This document shows positions 7,175 to 14,345 of a stretch of 38,024 bases of DNA, piece after piece. Source of the stretch: Cloacimonetes bacterium UBA3900 (GTDB lineage: Bacteria > Cloacimonadota > Cloacimonadia > Cloacimonadales > Cloacimonadaceae). Each line of letters begins with the position of its first letter. Position 1 is the stretch's first letter. Position numbers and translations under genes: made by a program. The notes under the pieces were generated by a model. It had not been told where the DNA came from and made no database searches. It saw only the letters and a list, made by a program, of their open reading frames with translations. The stretch covers positions 1 to 38,024 of the forward strand of contig DGFM01000002.1 in the NCBI GenBank assembly GCA_002391675.1. The letters run 5' to 3'.

Positions 7175-7222
7175 AAAAATGTTCTCCTCAGGCTGTATCT
7201 TCACAAAAGGCCATCAAAGTTG

Positions 7223-7250
7223 TTGACCAAAAAATGCCTTTTATTATTAT
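7223..7250 (+). promoter_or_regulatory. Putative promoter of the atoB-kat operon
   Basis: TTGACC (7223-7228) and TATTAT (7245-7250) are separated by 16 bases and resemble a sigma-70-type promoter. They lie about 95 bases before the atoB start, in an AT-rich stretch directly after the palindrome array. This is inferred from consensus only. Confidence 0.45.
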
Positions 7251-7257
7251 GGCATTT
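7232..7257. promoter_or_regulatory. Inverted repeat overlapping the promoter (possible operator)
   Basis: AAATGCC (7232-7238) and GGCATTT (7251-7257) are perfect 7-base arms 12 bases apart. They lie over the spacer and -10 box of the putative promoter, and arm centres are 19 bases apart, as expected for a dimeric regulator. The same sequence could also form a hairpin with an AT-rich loop. Confidence 0.4.
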
Positions 7258-7344
7258 AATGAGTTTTTGCGGTGACCCATCTTAGGTAACTGCATATCCT
7301 TCCAAGAGATACAATAAAACAAAATAAAATATCATGGAGGAAAC

Positions 7345-8547
7345 ATGAGAAAAACAGTGGTGGTGAGTGCCAAACGAACCGCGATTGGAAATTTCGGTGG
7401 AGTGTTTAAAGACATCTCCGCTGTAAAGTTAGCTGTAACAGTTGCCAAAGCCATTTTCGCCGATACCGGTGTGAAGCCGGAGATGGTCGATGAAGTGATT
7501 TTGGGCAACGTATGTGGCGCCGGACAGGGTCAAAACCTTGCCCGCCAAACGTCTATTCATTGTGGAATTCCAGACTACATCCCGTCCTTTACTGTCAATA
7601 AGGTATGTGGTTCCGGAATGAAAGCCCTCACATTGGCAGCGATGAGCATTGCCTGTGGTGAGGCGGACATCATCCTGGCCGGTGGCGCCGAGAATATGAG
7701 CCAAATCCCTTATGCATCCATGGAGATGCGCTGGGGTGGCAGAATGGGCAACAAGAACATGGTTGACCTGATGATCCGTGATGGTCTGAGTGATATATTC
7801 AACGATTATCACATGGGCATCACAGCGGAAAACCTGGCCAAGAAATACAATATCACCAGAGAAGAGCAGGATGCTTTTGCGGCAGCAAGCCAAAACAAAA
7901 CTGAAGCTGCAATGAATAGCGGACGTTTCAAAGAAGAGATCGTTCCGGTGGAAGTGCCTCAGAGAAAAGGCGATCCGCTCATTGTGGACAAAGACGAAAT
8001 GCCTCGCGCCGGCGTAACAGCCGAAGGCCTGGCCAAGCTGCGTCCGGCCTTCATCACTGATGGAACCGGAACCGTGACAGCGGCTAACGCATCCGGTATC
8101 AACGACAGTGCTGCCCTGCTGCTTTTGATGAGCGAAGAAAAGGCCAAAGAACTGGGCTTGCCGATCATGGCAACCTTGGTAGACTTTGCTTCCGCAGGCG
8201 TGGACCCCTCCGTTATGGGTTATGGCCCCGTTCCCGCTATCAAGAAGGTATTGGAAAAGGCCAAGTGGGAACTGGAAGACGTACAGCTTGCCGAACTTAA
8301 CGAAGCATTTGCAGCGCAAAGTCTTTCCGTGCTGAAAGGTTTGGAGCTTGAAGGCGTTGGCAAGATTGATCCCGACATCGTAAACGTCAATGGGGGCGCA
8401 ATTGCCCTCGGACATCCTATCGGTGCCAGTGGCGCCCGTATTGTTGTAACCCTCCTGCACGAGATGAAAAAGCGCAATCTGCAGAGAGGCTTGGCTTCAT
8501 TATGCATTGGTGGCGGCATGGGAATAGCCACCCTATGGAAAATGTAA
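7345..8547 (+). CDS. atoB: Acetyl-CoA acetyltransferase (thiolase)
   Basis: This is a full-length thiolase of 400 residues that reversibly condenses two acetyl-CoA to acetoacetyl-CoA, in the cytoplasm. The nucleophile is Cys88 in NKVCGSGMKAL. The C-terminal catalytic pair is His357 in GGAIALGHPIGASGAR and Cys387 in CIGGGMG, and GAGQGQNLARQ is the usual interface motif. The start follows ATGGAGGAAAC with a good RBS. It is the first gene of an operon, 16 bases before kat. Because Kat would make acetoacetyl-CoA, the likely direction here is thiolysis to two acetyl-CoA during lysine breakdown. The family assignment is secure. The catabolic direction is inferred from the neighbour and from kce elsewhere in the window. 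Confidence 0.95.
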   Translation: MRKTVVVSAKRTAIGNFGGVFKDISAVKLAVTVAKAIFADTGVKPEMVDEVILGNVCGAGQGQNLARQTSIHCGIPDYIPSFTVNKVCGSGMKALTLAAMSIACGEADIILAGGAENMSQIPYASMEMRWGGRMGNKNMVDLMIRDGLSDIFNDYHMGITAENLAKKYNITREEQDAFAAASQNKTEAAMNSGRFKEEIVPVEVPQRKGDPLIVDKDEMPRAGVTAEGLAKLRPAFITDGTGTVTAANASGINDSAALLLLMSEEKAKELGLPIMATLVDFASAGVDPSVMGYGPVPAIKKVLEKAKWELEDVQLAELNEAFAAQSLSVLKGLELEGVGKIDPDIVNVNGGAIALGHPIGASGARIVVTLLHEMKKRNLQRGLASLCIGGGMGIATLWKM

Positions 8548-8563
8548 GGAGAAATGAATTAAA

Positions 8564-9808
8564 ATGGCAGAAAAACTGAAATTAGACAAGAGCATGGAAA
8601 TGTATGCCGAAGTCAAGACACTGGTTCCCGGTGGCGTGGCTGGCATCAGAAGACCCTATAACTTTGTGGAAGGTGAGTATCCCATCTTTTTCGAAAGTGG
8701 AAAAGGCGGACGCATCACAGACGTTGATGGCAACGAATATATCGACTACCTCTGCGGCTATGGCCCCATCATTATCGGCTACCGTGAAGAAGAGCTCGAT
8801 GAAGCCGTTTATGAGCAGATCAGGAGCAAGGGCTTTTGCTTCTCTCTCACCCAGAGCATCCAAAACACTCTGGTGAAGAAGCTGCAAGAGCTGATTCCCT
8901 GCTGCGAGATGGCTTCCATCGTCAAAACCGGCTCCGATGCCACTACCATCGCTATCAGGGTGGCCAGAGCTTATACCAAAAAGCTGAAAGTGGCACGCTG
9001 CGGCTACCATGGCTGGCACGACTGGTGCGTGGAAGTGAGAGGCGGTATCCCCAAAAAGCTCTATGAAGACACCATCGAATTCCACTATAACGACCTGGAT
9101 ATGGTGGAAGACATTTGTAAAGCCAATGCTGACAATATGGCTGCCATCATCGTGACGCCCGTCGGTCATATCGGTGCCGATCCTGTGCAGATGCCCAAAC
9201 CCGGTTACCTGGAAGGCCTGCGCAAGATAGCTGACAAATATGAATGCGTGCTGATCTTCGACGAAATCCGCAGTGGATTCCGTTGTCACATCGGTGGAGC
9301 ACAGGCACTCTACGGTGTGACTCCAGATCTGGCAACTTTCGGAAAAGCCATGGCCAACGGCTATGCTATCGCAGCTTTGGTGGGAAAACGCGACATCATG
9401 AGCGTAATCGCTGATAACGTGTTCCTCTCATCCACCTTCTTCCCCAATAGTGATGGACAGGTTGCAGCCCTGAAGACCATTGAGCTCTTGCAGCGTGACA
9501 ATATGCTGGAAGTGGTAGCTCAGAAGGGTGAGAAGTTTGCCAACGAAGTGAACAAGGTCGTGGAAGAATCCACCATCCCTGCCGAGTTCAGCGGCGGCCC
9601 CTGGATGCCCTACATCACATTCCCCAGAGACGATCAAGGTCTATACAAGAAGCTGAGAACTGAGTTCTATACTCAGCTGATTCGTCGCAAAGTATTCCTG
9701 CAGCCATATCACCACGGCTATATCTGCTATCGTCATACCGATGAAGATCTTGCCTACACGGTGAACGCCATCAAGGAATCCTTGGCAGAACTCAAACCTC
9801 TATGCTAA
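8564..9808 (+). CDS. kat: Probable 3-aminobutyryl-CoA aminotransferase (PLP, class III)
   Basis: The fold is that of a class-III PLP aminotransferase of the glutamate-1-semialdehyde aminomutase type, 414 residues. Visible motifs are TDVDGNEYIDYLCGYGP (52-68), GSDATTIAIRVARAYT (123-138), the PLP-stacking GYHGWHD (147-153), DEIRSGFR with Asp233, and the Schiff-base Lys261 in ATFGKAMANG. From memory, Cloacimonas has an acyl-CoA beta-transaminase of this subfamily that converts 3-aminobutyryl-CoA plus 2-oxoglutarate to acetoacetyl-CoA plus glutamate. Position directly after a thiolase and the presence of kce fit that role. A true HemL is less likely, since no other haem gene is nearby. The start has AAGGAG about 10 bases upstream. 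Family certain; substrate inferred. Confidence 0.8.
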   Translation: MAEKLKLDKSMEMYAEVKTLVPGGVAGIRRPYNFVEGEYPIFFESGKGGRITDVDGNEYIDYLCGYGPIIIGYREEELDEAVYEQIRSKGFCFSLTQSIQNTLVKKLQELIPCCEMASIVKTGSDATTIAIRVARAYTKKLKVARCGYHGWHDWCVEVRGGIPKKLYEDTIEFHYNDLDMVEDICKANADNMAAIIVTPVGHIGADPVQMPKPGYLEGLRKIADKYECVLIFDEIRSGFRCHIGGAQALYGVTPDLATFGKAMANGYAIAALVGKRDIMSVIADNVFLSSTFFPNSDGQVAALKTIELLQRDNMLEVVAQKGEKFANEVNKVVEESTIPAEFSGGPWMPYITFPRDDQGLYKKLRTEFYTQLIRRKVFLQPYHHGYICYRHTDEDLAYTVNAIKESLAELKPLC

Positions 9809-9822
9809 GATAAATAAAGCCG

Positions 9823-11439
9823 ATGGCAAAATATATCTTCGTAATGGGCGGTGTCCTTTCCTCTCTTGGAAAGGGCATCGCCACTGCTACAATAGGGATG
9901 CTGCTCAAAGAGATAGGGCATAAGGTCACGCTGCAGAAGTTTGACCCCTATCTCAATGTAGACCCCGGTACCATGAGCCCCTTCCAACATGGAGAAGTGT
10001 TTGTAACAGACGATGGGGCAGAGACAGACCTGGATCTGGGCCACTATGAACGCTTTGTGGATGAATCCCTCACCAAGGAATCCAGCTGCTCAGCAGGATT
10101 AATCTATGAAACCGTGCTCAAAAATGAGCGTGAAGGTGTCTATAAGGGAAACACGGTGCAGGTTATCCCGCACGTGACCAATGAGATCATTCGGCGCATG
10201 ACATTGCGGGATGAAGAGTTTGACGTGATCATCACGGAGATCGGCGGCACAGTGGGCGATATCGAAAGCCATCCCTTCATGGAAGCAGTACGACAAATAC
10301 GTCTGGAAAAAGGGGCGGCAAACTGTCTTTGCGTATTGCTCACTTACGTACCCTACCTCAAGGCAGCAGGCGAGCTCAAAACCAAACCCACGCAGCACAG
10401 TGTGTATAAGCTGCGTGAGATTGGTATTCAGCCCGATATTCTGTTTTGTCGTAGCGAGAAGAAGTTTGCCGAAGATGTGTTCAGAAAGATAGCGCTTTTC
10501 ACAAACGTACCGCGTAAAAACGTGATCAATGCCGTAGACGTGGATTTTGTCTATAAAGTGCCGCTGGTATACCAGGAATCCGGCTTGGCTGAGATTATCT
10601 GTGAGCACTTCAATCTTCCTTACAAAGAGCCACGTTTGGAGGGTTTGAAGAGCTTTATCGAAGCCACGGAAAAGGCGGATAAAGACCTCTGTATCGCCAT
10701 CTGTGGCAAATATGTGCGCCATCAGGATGCATATAAAAGCGTGGAAGAGGCGCTGCAGCACGCAGCTTCACATCTGGGCTGCAGGTTGAAGCTGAAGTGG
10801 ATAGACTCCGAGCGGCAGATCAGTGACAGTGAGCTGGATCAGAGCCTGAAGGGAGTGCACGGTATCCTGGTGCCGGGCGGCTTTGGCATCAAAGAAATAG
10901 CCGGGAAGCTGGCCATTTCCAAGTATGCACGCATCCACAATATCCCGTACCTTGGCATTTGCCTGGGACTGCATGGAGCGGTGATCGATATCGCACGCAA
11001 TGTGTGTGGGTTGAGCAACGCCAATAGTGCAGAGTTTGATCCGGATAGCCCCGAGCCGGTGGTACACCTCAAGACTGATGCAAAGTACAAAGCACTGGTT
11101 AACAATAAGATTCGCTTGGGCGCACATGATTGTGTGCTCACCGAGGATAGCCTTGCTCATCAGGCCTATGGCTGTGATCTGATCCAGGAACGCCACCGTC
11201 ATCGCTATGAGATCAACGATGCATATGAAGATATCCTGGCTGAAAATGGCATGGTGGTCACGGGAAGATCGCCGGATGGCTCTCTGATCGAGATTATGGA
11301 ATACACGCCCAATGATTTCTTTGTGGGAGTGCAATTCCAGCCCGAATTTAAGTCCCGCCCTCAAAGGCCGCATCCTTTGATCCGGGAGTTTGAGGCCGCA
11401 GCGCTTAAATTTGGCGAAGGCACCATCAAAGCCCGCTAA
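9823..11439 (+). CDS. pyrG: CTP synthase with altered glutaminase triad
   Basis: This enzyme makes CTP from UTP, ATP and glutamine or ammonia. At 538 residues it is the normal length. The synthetase domain is intact: GGVLSSLGKGIATATIG P-loop (9-25), FDPYLNVDPGTMSPFQHGEVFVTDDGAETDLDLGHYERF, and EIGGTVGDIES. The C-terminal class-I glutamine amidotransferase domain has the nucleophile Cys380 in GICLGLH. The motif normally read as FHPEF is FQPEF here (Gln506, Glu508), so the catalytic His is missing. The usual GMQ after the nucleophile is GLH (His384). Codons CAT (10972-10974) and CAG (11338-11340) are unambiguous and the frame is intact. Ammonia-dependent synthesis should persist; glutaminase activity is doubtful. 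It lies 14 bases after kat. Confidence 0.95.
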   Translation: MAKYIFVMGGVLSSLGKGIATATIGMLLKEIGHKVTLQKFDPYLNVDPGTMSPFQHGEVFVTDDGAETDLDLGHYERFVDESLTKESSCSAGLIYETVLKNEREGVYKGNTVQVIPHVTNEIIRRMTLRDEEFDVIITEIGGTVGDIESHPFMEAVRQIRLEKGAANCLCVLLTYVPYLKAAGELKTKPTQHSVYKLREIGIQPDILFCRSEKKFAEDVFRKIALFTNVPRKNVINAVDVDFVYKVPLVYQESGLAEIICEHFNLPYKEPRLEGLKSFIEATEKADKDLCIAICGKYVRHQDAYKSVEEALQHAASHLGCRLKLKWIDSERQISDSELDQSLKGVHGILVPGGFGIKEIAGKLAISKYARIHNIPYLGICLGLHGAVIDIARNVCGLSNANSAEFDPDSPEPVVHLKTDAKYKALVNNKIRLGAHDCVLTEDSLAHQAYGCDLIQERHRHRYEINDAYEDILAENGMVVTGRSPDGSLIEIMEYTPNDFFVGVQFQPEFKSRPQRPHPLIREFEAAALKFGEGTIKAR

Positions 11440-11537
11440 GCAAGCTAAGCTCATGATATATAATCCAGATACCGCGATAGTTTCTTGCAAACCTCAGCCT
11501 TTTCTTGCGATAGATGCGATATATTTACAGATTTCTC

Positions 11538-11561
11538 TTGACAAAAAAGCGCTATTATAAA
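11538..11561 (+). promoter_or_regulatory. Possible tRNA-Asp promoter boxes (abnormal spacing)
   Basis: TTGACA (11538-11543) is followed by TATTATAAA (11553-11561). The boxes are only about 10-12 bases apart, too short for a normal sigma-70 pair. The AT-rich -10-like box is about 40 bases before the tRNA, a sensible distance, so it may be used with a different -35. Confidence 0.3.
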
Positions 11562-11598
11562 ACACTGATCCAACACTCTGATATTGACGTATTACGGT

Positions 11599-11676
11599 GG
11601 GGGTGTAGTTCAGTTTGGTTAGAACGTCTGCCTGTCACGCAGAAGGCCGCGAGTTCGAGTCTCGTCACTCCCGCCA
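11599..11676 (+). tRNA. tRNA-Asp (GTC)
   Basis: A complete cloverleaf is present. The acceptor stem is GGGGGTG (11599-11605) with CACTCCC (11666-11672). The D stem is GTTC/GAAC. The anticodon stem is TCTGC (11627-11631) with GCAGA (11639-11643), enclosing anticodon GTC (11634-11636). The T-arm carries GTTCGAGTC. The discriminator is G73, as expected for Asp, and CCA is encoded (11674-11676). Confidence 0.97.
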
Positions 11677-11682
11677 TAGTTT

Positions 11683-11708
11683 GGGACGCCGTCCGGTGTC
11701 CCTTTTTT
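11683..11708 (+). terminator. Rho-independent terminator after tRNA-Asp
   Basis: GGGACGCC (11683-11690) and GGTGTCCC (11695-11702) form an 8-bp stem with one G-T pair and loop GTCC, followed by TTTTTT (11703-11708). It ends the tRNA transcript only 18 bases before the waaA start, so waaA must depend on read-through or on another promoter. Confidence 0.85.
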
Positions 11709-11725
11709 GTTTTATACAGGTTTTC

Positions 11726-12973
11726 ATGATTCGCATCATCCAATACTCTATCCTCTGCATTTTCAATGTACTAATCGAAGGTGTGTATAGGATATTCTAT
11801 CCGGTTCTGCGCTTTTTTCTGAAAAGGATAGATTATGATTCCGCACTGGATTCGGCTTATGAGGTGGAAAAAGGGGGCGTATGGATTCATGCTGCCTCAT
11901 TGGGGGAAATCAATGCAGTGCGCAGCTTTGTGCTGGCGCTTTGCGATCACGTCCCTGCCAACGAAATTATCATCACCACCACTACGGTAAATGGACTTAA
12001 AGCAGCACAGAAGCTCCATCCTGAGATCAAGGCTTATCTTAGCGTGGTGGATGTACCCTCTTTGAGGGCTAAACAATTTGAGCAGATTGCGCCCCGGCTG
12101 ATCTGCATTGTGGAAACCGAGATCTGGCCAAACTTCCTCTTGCAAGCCAAAAGAGCTGATGTACCGGTGCTGTTTTTGAATGCGCGCATTTCAGAAAAAA
12201 CCATCCGGCGCCTGAAGCCATTGAAGCCATTGCTATCCTATCTGGGAGCGAGTATCAAGCTGATTATGGCCAAAAGTGAGCTGGATGCTCAGCGCTTTAA
12301 GCAGCTCTTCGATGTGGAAATCCAGGTGGCAGGTAACCTCAAATATGCGCTTTCACCTCAAGAATATCATTTTGAAGAGACAAGGCGAAAATGGGGCTTC
12401 CAGCTTGATGACTTCATTGTATGCTTCGGCAGCAGCCGTCCCAAAGAAGAGGCACTGATCTTGGATATCATGCCGCAACTGCTTGAGATAAAGCCAAATC
12501 TGAAGCTCATCCTGGCTCCCAGGCATCCCAATAGAGTGGCTGAGGTGCAGAAGCTGTGCGCAGATTATCAGAGTAAGCTGATGTCGGATAATGATTTTGA
12601 TTCCCGGCAAGCGCAAATCCTGATCATAGATGGCTTGGGCTATCTCAATCAGGCTTATTCCATCTGCGATCTGGCGTTGGTGGGAGGCTCATTTTACGAT
12701 TTTGGTGGACATAATCCCATGGAACCAGCGTATTATGGCAAGGCAATCATCATGGGGCCATATCATAGTTCCTGTGCGGAATCGGTGGAACAATTGCTGG
12801 CTGCTGAGGCTATTCAGATCTCGGATGCAAATAATATCCTTGACACGATGAGGCCTTTATTAGAGATTGATGATAGGCGCTTACAAATGGGACAAAATGC
12901 CAGGGAGCTGCTTGTCTCGCTAAGAGTAAGCTTGGACAATCATTTAAATGGAGTATTAGAATGGATAAAATGA
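11726..12973 (+). CDS. waaA: 3-deoxy-D-manno-octulosonic acid transferase
   Basis: Also called KdtA, this inner-membrane enzyme adds Kdo from CMP-Kdo to lipid A precursors and indicates a Gram-negative LPS outer membrane. The N-terminus has a hydrophobic anchor (IIQYSILCIFNVLIEGVYRIFYPVLRF). It is followed by WIHAASLGEINAVRSF, with the glutamate typical of the family, then VETEIWPN, NARISE, GSSRPKEEALIL, LAPRHPNR, and LVGGSFYDFGGHNPMEPAYYGKAIIMGP near the nucleotide-sugar site. The frame is open further upstream, but that extension would lie inside the tRNA and terminator; ATG 11726, after ACAGG, gives 415 residues, normal for the family. Its 3' end overlaps the next gene by 13 bases. Confidence 0.93.
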   Translation: MIRIIQYSILCIFNVLIEGVYRIFYPVLRFFLKRIDYDSALDSAYEVEKGGVWIHAASLGEINAVRSFVLALCDHVPANEIIITTTTVNGLKAAQKLHPEIKAYLSVVDVPSLRAKQFEQIAPRLICIVETEIWPNFLLQAKRADVPVLFLNARISEKTIRRLKPLKPLLSYLGASIKLIMAKSELDAQRFKQLFDVEIQVAGNLKYALSPQEYHFEETRRKWGFQLDDFIVCFGSSRPKEEALILDIMPQLLEIKPNLKLILAPRHPNRVAEVQKLCADYQSKLMSDNDFDSRQAQILIIDGLGYLNQAYSICDLALVGGSFYDFGGHNPMEPAYYGKAIIMGPYHSSCAESVEQLLAAEAIQISDANNILDTMRPLLEIDDRRLQMGQNARELLVSLRVSLDNHLNGVLEWIK

Positions 12974-13965
12974 TCAGGGAGGCTATGTATTGGTCTAAAG
13001 AAGGCGATGCGATACGCTGTGAATTGTGTCCGCACAGATGCCTGATCAAGGTGGGGAAGAGGGGCTTGTGTAGATCTCGGCTCAACTCCGCTGGCAAGCT
13101 TTTTGCCGTCAACTATCAAAAGAGCATCTCTATCTCTGTGGACCCCATAGAAAAGAAGCCACTCTATCACTACCATCCGGGCTCACAAATCCTTTCCGCA
13201 GGGCCGAATAGCTGCAACTTGAGCTGCTTTTTCTGCCAGAATCATCCCATCAGCCAAGAGGATCAGCCCACCATGAACTTTTCCTTTGAGATCATCAAAT
13301 CCATCTTTGCAGAGTATAAAAATCTGCCACATCGCATTGCGCTTACCTACACTGAACCCTTTACCTGGTATGAATTTATCCATGATCTGGCGGCAGAAAT
13401 TCCAGATCTGAAGATAGTGCTCATCACCAATGGATTCATCATGGATGAGCCGCTGAGCGAGATTTTGCCTAAGATCGATGCGATGAATATCGATATAAAG
13501 TCCATAAATGACGAGTTTTATAAAAAACATTGCGGTGGCAGAGTGCAGCCTGTATTAAACACTATCAAAAAGGCAAATGAACAGGGCGTGCACGTGGAAG
13601 TGACCAATCTCCTGATTCCAGGGCTCAATGACAGCGAGCCTGAGATCACGAAATTGGCCAAAACCATGGCTGAGATCAATCCCGAAATGCCTCTGCATAT
13701 TTCTGCCTATCATCCGGATTTTAAATGCGATATACCCCGCACCACCTCCCAGGATGTAATGGACGCGGTCAAGCTTGCCAAACAGCATCTGCGCTGGGTC
13801 TATTCCGGCAATATCGGCTGGGGCTCTTTTACAGACACGATCTGCGAAAAATGCAACCAAACCATTATCCATAGAAGACCAAACAATGTGAAGATGCTGA
13901 TGACTGATAAAGCTGAGCAGCCGGTCTGCAAGATATGCAATGAGTCGGTGTGGGGAAGGTTCTAA
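12961..13965 (+). CDS. Radical SAM enzyme of the AmmeMemoRadiSam type (PflA-like)
   Basis: The 334-residue protein belongs to the COG1180-like radical SAM group. The N-terminal CELCPHRCLIKVGKRGLCRSR is the extra Cys cluster typical of the AmrS branch. The radical SAM motif is CNLSCFFCQN (CxxxCxxC). Later motifs include TYTEPFTWYEF, MNIDIKSI, and VEVTNLLIPGLND, HISAYHPDFK. The C-terminus has a CxxC pair (CEKC) and another (CKIC), probably a zinc knuckle. In many genomes this enzyme occurs with Memo and AMMECR1 proteins; neither is in the window. Its substrate is unknown to me. It is translationally coupled to waaA (13-base overlap) and lies 3 bases before the NusG-domain-II gene, so it belongs to an envelope-biased operon. 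Confidence 0.85.
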   Translation: MDKMIREAMYWSKEGDAIRCELCPHRCLIKVGKRGLCRSRLNSAGKLFAVNYQKSISISVDPIEKKPLYHYHPGSQILSAGPNSCNLSCFFCQNHPISQEDQPTMNFSFEIIKSIFAEYKNLPHRIALTYTEPFTWYEFIHDLAAEIPDLKIVLITNGFIMDEPLSEILPKIDAMNIDIKSINDEFYKKHCGGRVQPVLNTIKKANEQGVHVEVTNLLIPGLNDSEPEITKLAKTMAEINPEMPLHISAYHPDFKCDIPRTTSQDVMDAVKLAKQHLRWVYSGNIGWGSFTDTICEKCNQTIIHRRPNNVKMLMTDKAEQPVCKICNESVWGRF

Positions 13966-13968
13966 GGG

Positions 13969-14343
13969 ATGTTGAAGCATCTAAAGGCTGTAGCATCAGA
14001 GCTTAAGCTGGCCGACCTTGTTTTGATCATCTTGATCTTGGCTGTCGGCACCATTTCCGCTATCAGTGTGTTTAAAACCAAAGAAAATGCTGTGGTAAGC
14101 GTTTATAAAGGCGATAGGCTCTGGGGCGAGTATCCCCTTGATGAAGATAGAGTTATCAAAGTGGATGAGCATAATACTTTCCAGATCAAAGCGGGCAAGG
14201 TGAGCATGATCCATGCAGATTGCCCTGATAAACGCTGCGTAAAGCAAGGCAGCAGCAGCAAACTGCCCATCGTCTGTCTGCCCAATAAATTAGTCATCCA
14301 AATCAAGAGCCAGCAGGGAGAAGCACCGCACGTGCTCTATTGA
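13969..14343 (+). CDS. Membrane-anchored NusG-domain-II protein
   Basis: This small protein (124 residues) has one transmembrane helix (about 15-36, ADLVLIILILAVGTISAIS) and then a NusG_II-type beta domain. The signature is DCPDKRCVKQG and later IVCLPNKLVIQI, containing the three Cys typical of that family. The family often sits beside Rnf-type electron transport or FMN-transferase genes, but its role is not defined. Topology suggests a periplasmic domain. It sits 3 bases after the radical SAM gene and abuts the next gene. An apbE homologue occurs far downstream (26031-27059) but is not linked. Confidence 0.8.
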   Translation: MLKHLKAVASELKLADLVLIILILAVGTISAISVFKTKENAVVSVYKGDRLWGEYPLDEDRVIKVDEHNTFQIKAGKVSMIHADCPDKRCVKQGSSSKLPIVCLPNKLVIQIKSQQGEAPHVLY

Positions 14344-14345
14344 AT

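Larger units (their letters stand above)
6678..7344. other. 667-bp gene-free region of palindromes and short repeats
   Basis: No credible gene is present. Short frames here would translate palindromes and lack signals. The stretch contains a dense set of perfect short inverted repeats (6692-7145), four ATTCGTG/ATCCGTG phrases, copy 2 of the repeat also found at 627-780, and finally the promoter region of the atoB operon (7223-7344). Confidence 0.8.

Noticed and set aside
6690..7285. Several short frames in the palindrome region
   Set aside because: They translate repeats and hairpins, with no RBS and no protein-like features.
7429..8460. Long minus-strand frame (343 codons) opposite atoB
   Set aside because: It is a shadow of the thiolase coding strand, whose catalytic motifs are all intact.
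8582..9289. Minus-strand frame (235 codons) opposite kat
   Set aside because: Shadow frame; the plus strand encodes a complete PLP enzyme.
8564..9808. True HemL (glutamate-1-semialdehyde aminomutase)
   Set aside because: No other haem-synthesis gene nearby, and the position after a thiolase with kce in the same window fits an acyl-CoA beta-transaminase better; not fully excluded.
11615..11725. Upstream extension of waaA
   Set aside because: The first 37 codons would lie in the tRNA and its terminator; ATG 11726 gives the normal family length.
11514..11729. Short frames across tRNA-Asp
   Set aside because: They translate the tRNA gene and its terminator.
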